64,000 nucleotides of DNA. Source: DATMQA01 sp035566895. Its GTDB lineage: Bacteria > Verrucomicrobiota > Verrucomicrobiia > Limisphaerales > UBA8199. Shown here in pieces: positions 16,480-24,564 of the stretch (within the stretch, counting starts at the first letter, position 1; the number at the start of each line of letters is the position of its first letter). Position numbers and translations under genes: made by a program. The notes beneath the pieces were generated by a model. That model saw only the letters and a program-made list of their open reading frames with translations. It was not told the DNA's origin and searched no databases. The stretch lies in contig DATMQA010000069.1 in assembly GCA_035566895.1 (NCBI GenBank), forward strand, positions 111,335 to 175,334, read 5' to 3'.

Positions 16480-17376
16480 TTAACGCGGGCGTCCGTTAGT
16501 GGCTGGCTCAACGTGGATTCGGGCGATGGCGTTGGTGGCAAAGAAGCGGACTGTAAAGTTTGGGTCTGTCAGTATGTTACTCAAGGCTGGAAGGGCATTG
16601 GCAGCTTGGGCTCCGAAAGCGCCGAGAGATTCAGCGGCTGCTGCCCGAAGCTGTTCGGGTGCCGTCGGGGACGTGAGACAACTGATGAGGGCAGGAATAG
16701 CGGTGTCTGGCGCGTTTGGGTTGCGGCCGAGCCCCATGGCGGCGACAGGGGCAATTTCCGGGTGAGTTCTGTCACTGAGGAGCCCGATCAGCACGGGGGT
16801 GGTAATGTCGGCGAACCTGGATTCATTTGGCAACCAAGTAATCATTCCTACGGCGAAGAATCGAAACGGATATTGTTGATCTTGCGCGGCCGCGATCAGT
16901 GGCGGCAGGCCGTTCGTGCCGAGGAGGGTCAAAGCTCGCATCGCTCTGATGGCGGTCTGCGGTGCGTTGGTCTTGTGAATGAGGTTGGTGAGTTCCGGAA
17001 CGGCAAGGGTCCCATTTGTTACGATGTGCCGAAATCCTTCTGCGCTGGTCTCGGCGAGCAGTTCGCGTTCACTGGTTATGAATGGCCGTGCGAATTTTTG
17101 GAGGGCCGAAGGTATGGCCTTGGCAACTTTAATTCTGGCTGGCGAACGCTCGTAGCGAATCCACTTCAGCAGGAACGGAAGGGCATTGGTCCCGAAATGA
17201 GCCAGCGCTTCGGCGGGGTCCTCCGGGTTGGTGTCTCGCTGCGATGCGAGCAGCCAGAAGCGCAAGGAGCGACCTTGGTACTCTGGTTCAGCGTCGTGCC
17301 TCGGAAGGGCGGTGAGGCCCAAGATTGCGGCGATGGCAGCGGTGCCGATGATCCGAACCTTTTTCCACGTCCGCAT
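16480..17376 (-). CDS. HEAT-repeat protein with N-terminal membrane anchor
   Basis: The 298-residue product has an N-terminal hydrophobic helix (IIGTAAIAAILGLTAL) and then alpha-helical repeats of about 38 residues, e.g. ALAHFGTNALPFLLKWI, AMRALTLLGTNGLPPLI, VAAMGLGRNPNAPDTAIPALI and AAESLGAFGAQAANALPAL. HEAT repeats bind proteins; no enzymatic motif is present. The N-terminal YQGRSLRFWLLA is often seen in similar Verrucomicrobia HEAT proteins. It lies inside the segment between the 136-bp direct repeats, on the opposite strand to the ATPase/TOPRIM pair. Confidence 0.75.
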   Translation of the reverse strand: MRTWKKVRIIGTAAIAAILGLTALPRHDAEPEYQGRSLRFWLLASQRDTNPEDPAEALAHFGTNALPFLLKWIRYERSPARIKVAKAIPSALQKFARPFITSERELLAETSAEGFRHIVTNGTLAVPELTNLIHKTNAPQTAIRAMRALTLLGTNGLPPLIAAAQDQQYPFRFFAVGMITWLPNESRFADITTPVLIGLLSDRTHPEIAPVAAMGLGRNPNAPDTAIPALISCLTSPTAPEQLRAAAAESLGAFGAQAANALPALSNILTDPNFTVRFFATNAIARIHVEPATNGRPR

Positions 17377-17390
17377 AAAAGGAGTGTGCC

Positions 17391-17612
17391 ATGAAGGGGC
17401 GGCAAATGGAATTCCGAAGGCGATCTGCCCGGGCCATGCTCCTGCACCCTATCGCTTTGGCCCTCGCCTGCGATTTGAAAATGAACCCGCCCAACTATCA
17501 CGCTGCCCTTATCAGCAACCACCAGAAACTCGTCGAACAGAAAGACGCCGCCGACTACATCCAGACAGTCGAGGAGAAGGTCGCCTCCCGCCGCGGCAAC
17601 CCGCCCGGTTAG
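17391..17612 (+). pseudogene. Duplicated 3' end of the phosphoesterase gene
   Basis: The ORF encodes about 20 unrelated residues followed by the phosphoesterase C terminus (ALACDLKMNPPNYHAALIS ... VASRRGNPPG). Bases 17458-17593 are the right copy of the 136-bp direct repeat and stay in frame to a stop at 17612. It lacks all catalytic motifs, so it should have no enzyme activity. Recombination with the left copy would restore a complete phosphoesterase gene with this alternative end. Confidence 0.9.
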
Positions 17613-17635
17613 TGAATTGTTCATCCCGCACCGCG

Positions 17636-17708
17636 CACCGCTCCCATTAACACCCAACTTCAGTTGGGTGTACGTGGCTCCGAGGTCAGGTCAACTGTTT
17701 CAACAGTT
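17636..17708 (-). repeat. Palindromic repeats: IR-R and AACTGTT/AACAGTT hairpin
   Basis: 17650-17671 is a perfect 10-bp-arm palindrome (arm ACACCCAACT) and, with 17636-17649, the inverted partner of 12363-12397. At 17693-17708 a second palindrome, AACTGTT-TC-AACAGTT, follows. No other gene is visible between 17613 and 17890. Confidence 0.8.
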
Positions 17709-17890
17709 TCCGTCGGGGAGGCCCCCCCGTTTTGCGAGCTCACCTGAGGCTCCCTTTCAACAGGTCCCCGATCTCTGCAAGTACGACCGTTGTCAAGCCG
17801 TCGGAAATGCCTTGACGATTCCCTGGACAATGATTTCAATCAACCCATGTCGCAGGGCGGCAAATTCAAGAAACCGAACCCCAAACCCAT

Positions 17891-18394
17891 ATGAGCAAGT
17901 TCGCGAAATGGGAGTGCCCACATTGTAGGCAGCATATCGAATATCCCACTGAGGGGGCGGGCACGGAAATTGGATGTCCCGGCTGTGGCGTTTCAATTAC
18001 ACTCCCGCCGACACTCTCCGATGCAGAGTTCGAAGCCGAGCTCAAAAAGATTAAAGACGAACACGAACAACGCTTGGCTGATTTGGCGAAAAAGGAGGAG
18101 ATACTAAACTCAAATCCTAATCTTAACCTCTGCAAAACGTGCTCGGGCATAGTAGCAGCCTCGGCAGAGTTCTGTGTTCATTGTGGCCAAAAGTGGCCGG
18201 CACTGCACATAACGTGTGGCCATTGTGGCTCGGTCGATATTGAACTTGTCACTGTAGAGGATACGAGTTCCCTTTTTGTGACACCTTCGATTGCAGGAGC
18301 CATTGCGTCCGCTCTTTTTGAGGCTGTGCGTGCAAAACCAAAATTATATGCTGTATGCCAAACGTGCGGGCGTTCCCTTGAGATAAACGGCTGA
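17891..18394 (+). CDS. Zinc-ribbon protein, hypothetical
   Basis: The 167-residue protein has three Cys-pair sets: CPHC (residues 9-12) with CPGC (29-32), CKTC with CVHC in the middle, and CGHC with CQTC at the end. A charged helical stretch (FEAELKKIKDEHEQRLADLAKKEE) joins the first two. It would bind structural zinc and may bind nucleic acid or protein. A hydrophobic run (FVTPSIAGAIASALF) lies before the last Cys pair. Base composition is more AT-rich than neighbouring genes, suggesting transfer. The function is unknown. Confidence 0.65.
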   Translation: MSKFAKWECPHCRQHIEYPTEGAGTEIGCPGCGVSITLPPTLSDAEFEAELKKIKDEHEQRLADLAKKEEILNSNPNLNLCKTCSGIVAASAEFCVHCGQKWPALHITCGHCGSVDIELVTVEDTSSLFVTPSIAGAIASALFEAVRAKPKLYAVCQTCGRSLEING

Positions 18395-18435
18395 AGATCT
18401 GGCAGCTTTGCCGTAGCCCTCTCCACAACCAAAAT

Positions 18436-18702
18436 ATGAAACAAGAGCAATCATCGAACACCCCCGATTATTGGGCAGACCGTGTTTGTGAAGTTTTCGA
18501 CGGCATCACGAAATGCACGCTGGGGCCTAAACAAAAAGAAGCCATCAGGGCGAGCGTCCGGCATTGGGTTATCGACATTCGTGAAGACGAGACACAAGCC
18601 ATAATCCGAGAAATCGAACGAGTTGCTGCCAGTTCACAAGCGACGCTCACGAGCAGCCAGATTATCGGCATCATTCGGAAAAGGCTCCCCAAACGGCCTT
18701 AA
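18436..18702 (+). CDS. Small hypothetical protein
   Basis: The 88-residue product is helical and charged (GPKQKEAIRASVRHWVIDIREDETQAIIREIERV, split by TK and SSQ turns). It follows the zinc-ribbon gene by 41 bases on the same strand and shares its lower GC, so the two may be a transferred unit. No family is recognised. Confidence 0.5.
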   Translation: MKQEQSSNTPDYWADRVCEVFDGITKCTLGPKQKEAIRASVRHWVIDIREDETQAIIREIERVAASSQATLTSSQIIGIIRKRLPKRP

Positions 18703-18902
18703 CGCTGTCTTGACGGATTGTTGTCATTTCGGGCATGCCGGGGTCGCCGCATTTCCACGTATTCCAGTCTGCCAGTGATCGCCAGCGTGAGATGTGGTTA
18801 AAACCCGTGCTCATTCCGCCGCCCTGAGGGAACACCCGTCAAATACCTTGTCTCCCTTTCGTCACTTTCGTCTCTGGAATCTACCCTCCCGGAATCCCAC
18901 GC

Positions 18903-19142
18903 TCACTCGAACATCCACGGAAACCACCTCTTTGCCAGGCCTCCAATAAAATCCAACACGCGGTTCAAAGCGCTTTTCGATAGAAGCTTTCCCTCCCAAT
19001 GAAAATCGAAACTTCGCGAAATCTCCTGCTGCACCTCCAAGAAATCCTGCCGGCCGCGCACGGGCGCACCGCGACCCTCCCCAAGCGACCTATCTGTCGC
19101 TCTCAGCGTCTTTGTCACCGTGCGTTTGATAGAAATCTTCAT
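18903..19142 (-). CDS. Possible small hypothetical protein
   Basis: The 79-residue ORF starting MKISIKRTVTKTLRA ends with the amphipathic segment LNRVLDFIGGLAKRWFPWMFE, which looks more protein-like than the other short ORFs here. It lies downstream of the HTH protein gene on the same strand. The rest of 18703-19318 shows nothing else I can name. Support is weak. Confidence 0.3.
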   Translation of the reverse strand: MKISIKRTVTKTLRATDRSLGEGRGAPVRGRQDFLEVQQEISRSFDFHWEGKLLSKSALNRVLDFIGGLAKRWFPWMFE

Positions 19143-19318
19143 TTCTGCGCAAACCACGGTAGCAAAGCGCAAAGTGAAGTGTCGGTTTCCGGCTACCTCC
19201 CTGCATTGCAATGAATTACAGAAGAAATGTGATTTCAGGTATTCTTCCTAGCACGTCCTGCAGCCCTCCTGCAACGCCTCTGCAAGGCCGTTGCAGGGAA
19301 AAGTGATGAAAACGCGTG

Positions 19319-20110
19319 TCAAGTGGATTCTCCTAAAATTCGACGGAATCTTTCCAGGCTCACCCTGGTCACGAAGATTTTTCGTCTTCCCGGCGTCGGT
19401 CTGACGCCCTCCAACTCACCCTCGTGGACCAACAACCGCACATATCGCTGGTCCGCCCTAAGAACGCCCAACTCCAATAAATAGGCCGCTACCTCGCGAG
19501 TCGAAATGTGCTCATCACGCGGAAGTGGCGGCAACCGCGCTGTACGCGCTAGTGTCATTGGAAAAGCCTGACTCCACGCATGCCTCGAAATTTCGGCACG
19601 GCAACGTGTCCGCTCGCGTGCCTTCAACCTGCCTTTCTTGATGGCTCGGAGAATCAGTGAGGGATGACACCCAACCAACCTAGCGATCTCGCTTGGAGTC
19701 AGTGCACCGCGCTTCTTAGGCCACCGAAAAGACGCTGCAGCCAGTTTCCGGAACGGATACCATCGTCCATCGCGGCACTTATTAAAGCGCCTCAAGTAAT
19801 TCTCCGACCCAAAAGGCTTTGCGCGCTCCGCAAACCACCTGACGAGTTGGCAAAGTTCGTTTTTTGCATATCGAAGGCGTGGGCCACTCAGCTTCAGGTA
19901 TTTCCGCTTCGTCCAGTCACGCAGCGGCTGGGTCGAAACTCCCAGCATCCGCGCCGCTCGACGCAGGCTTAACCGCGGGCTCTGACACCCCTCGAGACGG
20001 ACCAGTATTTCCTCCGAATTGCACGCGACCCTCCACGCCACCGGGCCACGCTTCCACGGAAGTCTCGGCGCACCCCGCCTCCCCCCGCGTGGCTTGGGCT
20101 CATTGCGCAT
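19319..20110 (-). CDS. DNA-binding protein with three excisionase/MerR-like HTH domains
   Basis: The 263-residue, very basic protein (pI clearly high) contains three separate helix-turn-helix segments: LSLRRAARMLGVSTQPLRDW (about 47-66), LTPSEIARLVGCHPSLILRA (about 137-156) and ISTREVAAYLLELGVLRADQ (about 201-220), the last followed by EGVRPTPGRRKIFVTRVSLERF, the wing pattern of excisionase-type domains. It probably binds DNA as a monomer with several contacts. It could be a regulator or a directionality factor of a lost element. No integrase or transposase is near. Confidence 0.65.
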   Translation of the reverse strand: MRNEPKPRGGRRGAPRLPWKRGPVAWRVACNSEEILVRLEGCQSPRLSLRRAARMLGVSTQPLRDWTKRKYLKLSGPRLRYAKNELCQLVRWFAERAKPFGSENYLRRFNKCRDGRWYPFRKLAAASFRWPKKRGALTPSEIARLVGCHPSLILRAIKKGRLKARERTRCRAEISRHAWSQAFPMTLARTARLPPLPRDEHISTREVAAYLLELGVLRADQRYVRLLVHEGELEGVRPTPGRRKIFVTRVSLERFRRILGEST

Positions 20111-20185
20111 TCGCGGTTCGGTTATGAACTCCGAAGGCTAGTCCTCGAGCTACGAAATTTCCCTTGATCGTTCTCTTGTCCAAGA

Positions 20186-20473
20186 TCAGCCGCTCCAACC
20201 TGGGTATTCCGCCTCTTGTATGCCCCGCTTCTTCTCATCAATACGTTTCAAAGTCTCCTCAATCGCGAATTTTTCCCACTGTGGCAACTTCGAAATTGCG
20301 ATTCCTTTTAACTTTTGTTCGAGGTCGTCCAATTCGAAAAAATGCTCCAGAATTCCCCGGCTGATAAAGTAATGGACCTTTGTTCCTTGGTGGTTAGACA
20401 CCTCGTTTCTGGAAATGAAGCGGCTTGCGCGCCACCCTACCGCTTGATGACAGACGTCGAACGTTTCCGACAC
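20186..20473 (-). CDS. Hypothetical small protein
   Basis: A 95-residue ORF just upstream of the HTH gene on the same strand. The second half (FFELDDLEQKLKGIAISKL ... FAIEETLKRIDEKKRGIQE) is charged and helical and looks coded; the first half is doubtful, and the true start may be internal (HYFISRGILEHFF region has no ATG). No family recognised. Confidence 0.4.
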   Translation of the reverse strand: MSETFDVCHQAVGWRASRFISRNEVSNHQGTKVHYFISRGILEHFFELDDLEQKLKGIAISKLPQWEKFAIEETLKRIDEKKRGIQEAEYPGWSG

Positions 20474-20572
20474 AGTTCACCTTCCTGGATAGCGGGCGGT
20501 TCACCTGCAGCCTCAGGCTTGTTCTCATAACCTTCATCCGCCGCAAGGCTTCGGCTGGTGCCGTTGAACCAA

Positions 20573-20983
20573 CTACATGATTGGAACTTTCACAAACAAT
20601 TGTGCATTTTCGTCGGTAAATGTGGTCAGCACCGGCAAATCACGCCGCGCCGGACCTCGGGTTACGCGGCCGTCGGGGGAAAACGTTGAGCCGTGGCATT
20701 TGCAGTAGAAAGAACGGTCCGGTTCGGCGATGAGCTTGCACTTTTTGTGCGTGCAGATCGCAGAAAAGGCCAACAGTTTTTCCCCTTTGCGGACCAGGAA
20801 AAATCCCAGATCGCGGAAACCGCCATAGACACCATCCGCGGAAAAATTGGAGGCCAGCCCCGCATTCACGACCCGTTCCCCATGAGGCGCGGTCAAAGCG
20901 CCGCCGTTGTCCGCCGTTTGGCATCCTGCGAGCGCGCCGGTGCCCGCGGCCACGATCAGAAACTTTCTGCGACTCATGTTCAT
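20573..20983 (-). CDS. Rieske [2Fe-2S] domain protein with Tat/lipoprotein signal
   Basis: The product of about 136 residues begins MNMSRRKFLIVAAGTGALAGC, a twin-arginine signal that also ends in a lipobox (LAGC). The Rieske cluster motifs are CTHKKC and CKCHGSTF, each giving one Cys and one His ligand. It would be a small exported electron-transfer protein, like the stand-alone Rieske subunits of periplasmic redox chains; its partner is unknown. A longer start (21010) exists. It is the last gene of a minus-strand set with a beta-barrel protein and an AraC regulator. Confidence 0.88.
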   Translation of the reverse strand: MNMSRRKFLIVAAGTGALAGCQTADNGGALTAPHGERVVNAGLASNFSADGVYGGFRDLGFFLVRKGEKLLAFSAICTHKKCKLIAEPDRSFYCKCHGSTFSPDGRVTRGPARRDLPVLTTFTDENAQLFVKVPIM

Positions 20984-21022
20984 AGTCACATTTTCCGGGC
21001 GATTTCGCATTTTGTCACAATT

Positions 21023-21922
21023 TCAATACTGAAACACCAGACTCGTCACGATACCCCAGTGCGCGTCCGCGCGAGCACCATTATCAACGGGAAAGACAAA
21101 CCCGATTCCCCATCGCGGCTGCACCTGGCCGATAGCCTTGAGATTGACGCGGACGCCCGCGTTGCCGAGCAGACGGTTATGCCCGGCGCTATCCTGGTTC
21201 AGGACAGTCTCCCCGCGCAATTCAAAGACGGGTATAAACTCCAGGACTTCGGGTATAGGAAATTGCCTGTGCGGGATGGTGTAGCCAAAAACCAAACCGT
21301 ATTCAAAGGTTTGCAATCCGCCGTCCGGTTGCGGGCCAAAAAGGATGGAATGGCCCAAAACAGATTGGAGCGTAAAATGTTCGCCGAGCCTCAAATCATT
21401 AAATACTTTGGAAACCAGTTCGGCGTTCTTGCTTACCGCCGACTGTACCGGAATACCTGCCTCCACCGCGGCCCCAAAAGTTGTATCAATGAATCCCTTG
21501 GCCGAAACGAATTGATACAGGGGGTAGCGCGCGCCAAGATTGACGTTGTCAAAGCCTTTGGTCGTTTCTCCATCTGCCACGCTGCGTTCGTAAGGCACTT
21601 CCAATTCCAGGGTCAACTGGCCAAAACCTTTCTCCACCTCCACCTTCACTGAGTCACGGTGTTGATTGTCTGCTCTGGTGTGCAACCAATCCAGGCGGAA
21701 TTCATTGGGTTCCAGGTCCGAATCATCCACCAGAAACGGCTCGGGAAATACTCCCACCCCATAAGCACTGCGATGGTCAAGCCCGTTGAAAAGGCCATAG
21801 CGCGTCCCGGCAGACGATTCTGTGGTCGCGGACACGGGCGCAGCCAGGTCGCTCGCCTTGAGTGTGGCCGGAACAAGACTTGCCGACAAGAGGCCGATAC
21901 CAACAAGAAAGATGTTCTTCAT
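21023..21922 (-). CDS. Outer-membrane beta-barrel protein, hypothetical
   Basis: From ATG 21922 the 299-residue protein has a signal peptide (MKNIFLVGIGLLSASLVPATLKA) and many alternating strands ending in an aromatic (WGIVTSLVFQY), as in outer-membrane barrels. EFRLDWLHTRADN and FGQLTLELEVPYER resemble the transporter/MetA-pathway-of-phenol family. The upstream open frame to 22066 would add 48 residues without likeness to a signal. It ends 40 bases before the Rieske gene's longer start and probably shares its transcript. Confidence 0.7.
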   Translation of the reverse strand: MKNIFLVGIGLLSASLVPATLKASDLAAPVSATTESSAGTRYGLFNGLDHRSAYGVGVFPEPFLVDDSDLEPNEFRLDWLHTRADNQHRDSVKVEVEKGFGQLTLELEVPYERSVADGETTKGFDNVNLGARYPLYQFVSAKGFIDTTFGAAVEAGIPVQSAVSKNAELVSKVFNDLRLGEHFTLQSVLGHSILFGPQPDGGLQTFEYGLVFGYTIPHRQFPIPEVLEFIPVFELRGETVLNQDSAGHNRLLGNAGVRVNLKAIGQVQPRWGIGFVFPVDNGARADAHWGIVTSLVFQY

Positions 21923-22070
21923 GGCTGCGAAAATACCCGATGCCGCCAAGTCCTGCTGCCGGTGTGTTGCTATTTTTTGTCGGTAGATTGCCAACAGCCG
22001 TTTGGGAACCGCGTTTCGACCGAAACAGGATAGATCGCCGTGAATTCGCTCCGAGCCGCCAGGCAAAGGT

Positions 22071-23072
22071 CTATACCGCTTCTTTAGCCGGCGCCTTCAG
22101 CGGGTATAAGCCGGGACAACGGCCCATGACTCGACAGAAACTTTGACTGAAATGGCTGAGGCTTGAATAGCCCACTTCCAGCGCCGCCTCCGTCACGTTG
22201 TACTTGCCGCTTTGAAGCAGTTCTGCCGCCCGTTCCATGCGCAGCCTGCGAAGATATTGTGGAATGGTCATTCCCGCTTCCGCCGAGAACGTGCGGCTTA
22301 GATGAAACGGGCTGCAACCGACTTCACATCCGATCTCTTCCAAACTCACAGGCTCAGCAAGATGTTTCCGCAGAAGGGCCACGACCTGCTCCACACGCTC
22401 GCGCGCCAGCCGTTTTTGGCGGTCACAGAACAATTCGTCCTCGCCCCGCCGCTCGAAGAAAAACTCCGCCATTATTTGCAGCACCTTGCCCTGATACCAA
22501 AGCCGGCGCCCACCCTGAAAAACAGGTGGATGCAGCAAATGGGTAATTCGTTGCTCCTGGGCGGCGGTCAGTCTATGGATTTCGCCACAGCGCGTGCGGG
22601 ACGCATCGCCGCGCACAACGCCTTCCACCAGCGGGTGAAGCGCGCCGTCGCACACGGCCAACTGCGCGCGCAAGAACTTGGGGGAGAATTCGACGGTGAT
22701 GAAACGATGGCGCTCTCCGGGCCTTCGCCAGGCCCGCAACTCATTATTCCCAGGCAGGTAAAATCCCGTCGTCACTGGCTCGAAGTCAACGGCTCCTTCC
22801 GCGCAATGAATCGAGCCGTGACCGCTCAAGTTTAAGCAAAGCTCCAGGCTGTCAGGGTGAAAGCTGCGTGACCACTCGAACGGCTTTGATAATTCAAAAT
22901 CGTGCCACTCGATACTGACGCCCAAATCGTAAAACCCGCCGTAAACCTGACGCCAACCATTCTGAACTGGCTCCCAAACGATTGCCTCTCGCAACCGTAA
23001 TACAGGCGATTTCCGGTTGAGCTTCGGCTGCTTCCGGTGAAGCACCGATTCCGTTGTGGCAGTGTCACTCAT
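22071..23072 (-). CDS. AraC-family transcriptional regulator
   Basis: The 333-residue protein has an N-terminal sensor half (cupin-like; EFEWSRSFHP-type region, then LCLNLSGHGSIHC) and a C-terminal AraC double HTH: VSLEEIGCEVGCSPFHLSRTF and then YNVTEAALEVGYSSLSHFSQSF (each quoted in part). Such proteins bind a small ligand and activate nearby operons. It lies directly upstream of the beta-barrel and Rieske genes on the same strand, and may control them. Length is typical. Confidence 0.9.
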   Translation of the reverse strand: MSDTATTESVLHRKQPKLNRKSPVLRLREAIVWEPVQNGWRQVYGGFYDLGVSIEWHDFELSKPFEWSRSFHPDSLELCLNLSGHGSIHCAEGAVDFEPVTTGFYLPGNNELRAWRRPGERHRFITVEFSPKFLRAQLAVCDGALHPLVEGVVRGDASRTRCGEIHRLTAAQEQRITHLLHPPVFQGGRRLWYQGKVLQIMAEFFFERRGEDELFCDRQKRLARERVEQVVALLRKHLAEPVSLEEIGCEVGCSPFHLSRTFSAEAGMTIPQYLRRLRMERAAELLQSGKYNVTEAALEVGYSSLSHFSQSFCRVMGRCPGLYPLKAPAKEAV

Positions 23073-23269
23073 TGTCGCTCAGTGATAATCAAAACGAGAT
23101 TAAGACCCAATCTCATCTCGCACTCAACATTTATTGGTACACGATGGACATCTTTTGGCCGGTCCCCCGCCACTCGGACTGCCAACTCAAGGAAACGGCT
23201 CGCCAGAGATTTCCGAAACTCTCCACTCTCCACTCCGCACTCGGTAGAGGGCGGTGACGGGGTTCACCC

Positions 23270-24181
23270 TTATTTGTGCTGCCCGTCCTCCGCGGGAACT
23301 CTGTCGAAATCACGAAACACCCGCGCCGGTTTGATGTCACCGGAAAACCGGAAAGGCTGCCCGCCGATAACCTGGTCGCTGGTGATCGTCGGACACCAAT
23401 ATTTCTCGATATGCCAGGTGACCAGGTCGTTCCCGGTGAAATGATCGACAAACGGCTTTCGACGCGGGTTGTACATGCTGTCGGTCAGGTCGCGCACTAA
23501 AACCACATTTTGCCCTAGCCGCACCATTTGGCGGATCGCGAAAGGACGCCCCAGAACGCACATGTCCTCGTGAACGCCCATGACCATTACGTTGGTGATG
23601 CCCCGTTGCTGCATCAGGTTATACGCCTCAATGCTATCGGTGATTGCGTCGCCCTGCTTGATTTCCAGCGTCTCGATCTCTCGCGACCATGGCGCGCCTT
23701 GCGCGCACTGCGGGACGTCATCGCAGCCACCATCTGAATAGTCGATGGGCAGGGGCGGTTCGTCTTTGGGGTCCAGCGACCACGAACCTGCGACCGGCGC
23801 TCTCGCCACGGCCTTCGGCGCCGATTGCGCGAGCTTCCGGCCGGGGGTGCCTTCGTAAAACTTCATCGTCTCGCTCGGGCAGTGGATGATGAGGACTCCC
23901 CGGTGGCGCAGGTCGGAGACAAGCTGGTTCATGCGAGGCGCCATTTCCTTCACCCGCGCCGTGGCCCCTTTGCACCAATGCTGGTTCCACATATCGCAGA
24001 GCACCACGGCGGTGCCGGCCGGAGCCCATTCCGCGCGGGTCTCCACTGTTTTCCACTGGTCCTGGCCGGGCTCGGTTCTCACCAGGCGGCGCAAGTTGAG
24101 TTCGAGCGGAGCCGCCGCCGCAACCAGGCCGGCGAGAGCCAACGCAAACAGCCAAAGAGAACGGCGAATCATTTCAGGCAT
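23270..24181 (-). CDS. Isochorismatase-like cysteine hydrolase, exported
   Basis: The 303-residue protein has a signal peptide (LWLFALALAGLVAAAAP) and an isochorismatase fold: the first catalytic aspartate in VVLCDMWNQHWC, and the cysteine in GVHEDMCVLGRPFAIRQM. Family members hydrolyse amides or vinyl ethers; the substrate of this exported group is unknown. A gene fragment at 15874-15927 derives from this family. It ends with RVFRDFDRVPAEDGQ. The gene is separate from the AraC gene by about 200 bases. Confidence 0.82.
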   Translation of the reverse strand: MPEMIRRSLWLFALALAGLVAAAAPLELNLRRLVRTEPGQDQWKTVETRAEWAPAGTAVVLCDMWNQHWCKGATARVKEMAPRMNQLVSDLRHRGVLIIHCPSETMKFYEGTPGRKLAQSAPKAVARAPVAGSWSLDPKDEPPLPIDYSDGGCDDVPQCAQGAPWSREIETLEIKQGDAITDSIEAYNLMQQRGITNVMVMGVHEDMCVLGRPFAIRQMVRLGQNVVLVRDLTDSMYNPRRKPFVDHFTGNDLVTWHIEKYWCPTITSDQVIGGQPFRFSGDIKPARVFRDFDRVPAEDGQHK

Positions 24182-24564
24182 AGAGATCGCTTTTGGAAAA
24201 ATTTACTCCAGACGTGTGACTTTGTCCCCACATTCCAAGTAAACCACGAATGGACACAAATGGACCCGAATTAAGCGACGATGGGGTGTGGTCGGGGGAG
24301 GAAGACGTCCATTTCACTGCGTTGCGCCACCCCGGGGGAAAACCGGATTTGCCACAAGAGAGCAGAGCGCGGCTGCGCCGCAACCAAAGAGTTAAATGGG
24401 TTAAAAAAGTTAAAAGAGTTAAATGAGGGACACGACTTTTTCGAACGCACAAGAAATCCTCGCGGAATTGTGCGAAGTGGACGGATAGCAGTACAAAGAG
24501 CACAGAGATTGGAGAAAACAGACGTGAATCTTGACTCTCCGGGCGAGGCTTTTAGGATGTCTCG
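24182..24564. other. Intergenic region with dispersed repeats
   Basis: It contains ACCACGAATGGACACAAATGG-like words at about 24242-24262 (compare ACCACAGATGAACACGG at 16416) and repeat copy B at 24347-24478. An open plus-strand frame across copy B is translated repeat, not a gene. The GH27 ribosome-binding site AGGA is at 24553-24556. Confidence 0.6.
24347..24478 (+). repeat. Dispersed ~110-bp repeat, copy B (AGTTAA-word family)
   Basis: It matches the minus strand of 3320-3442. Its plus-strand frame gives CHKRAERGCAATKELNGL, then KELNEGHDFFERT, against CHKRAQRSRGATKESNGL and TELNKGHHFFERT in copy A, where the same frame is part of the PEP-CTERM gene. Confidence 0.8.

Noticed and set aside
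16423..17394. 323-residue plus-strand ORF
   Set aside because: It is antisense to the HEAT-repeat protein, and the product has no recognisable features.
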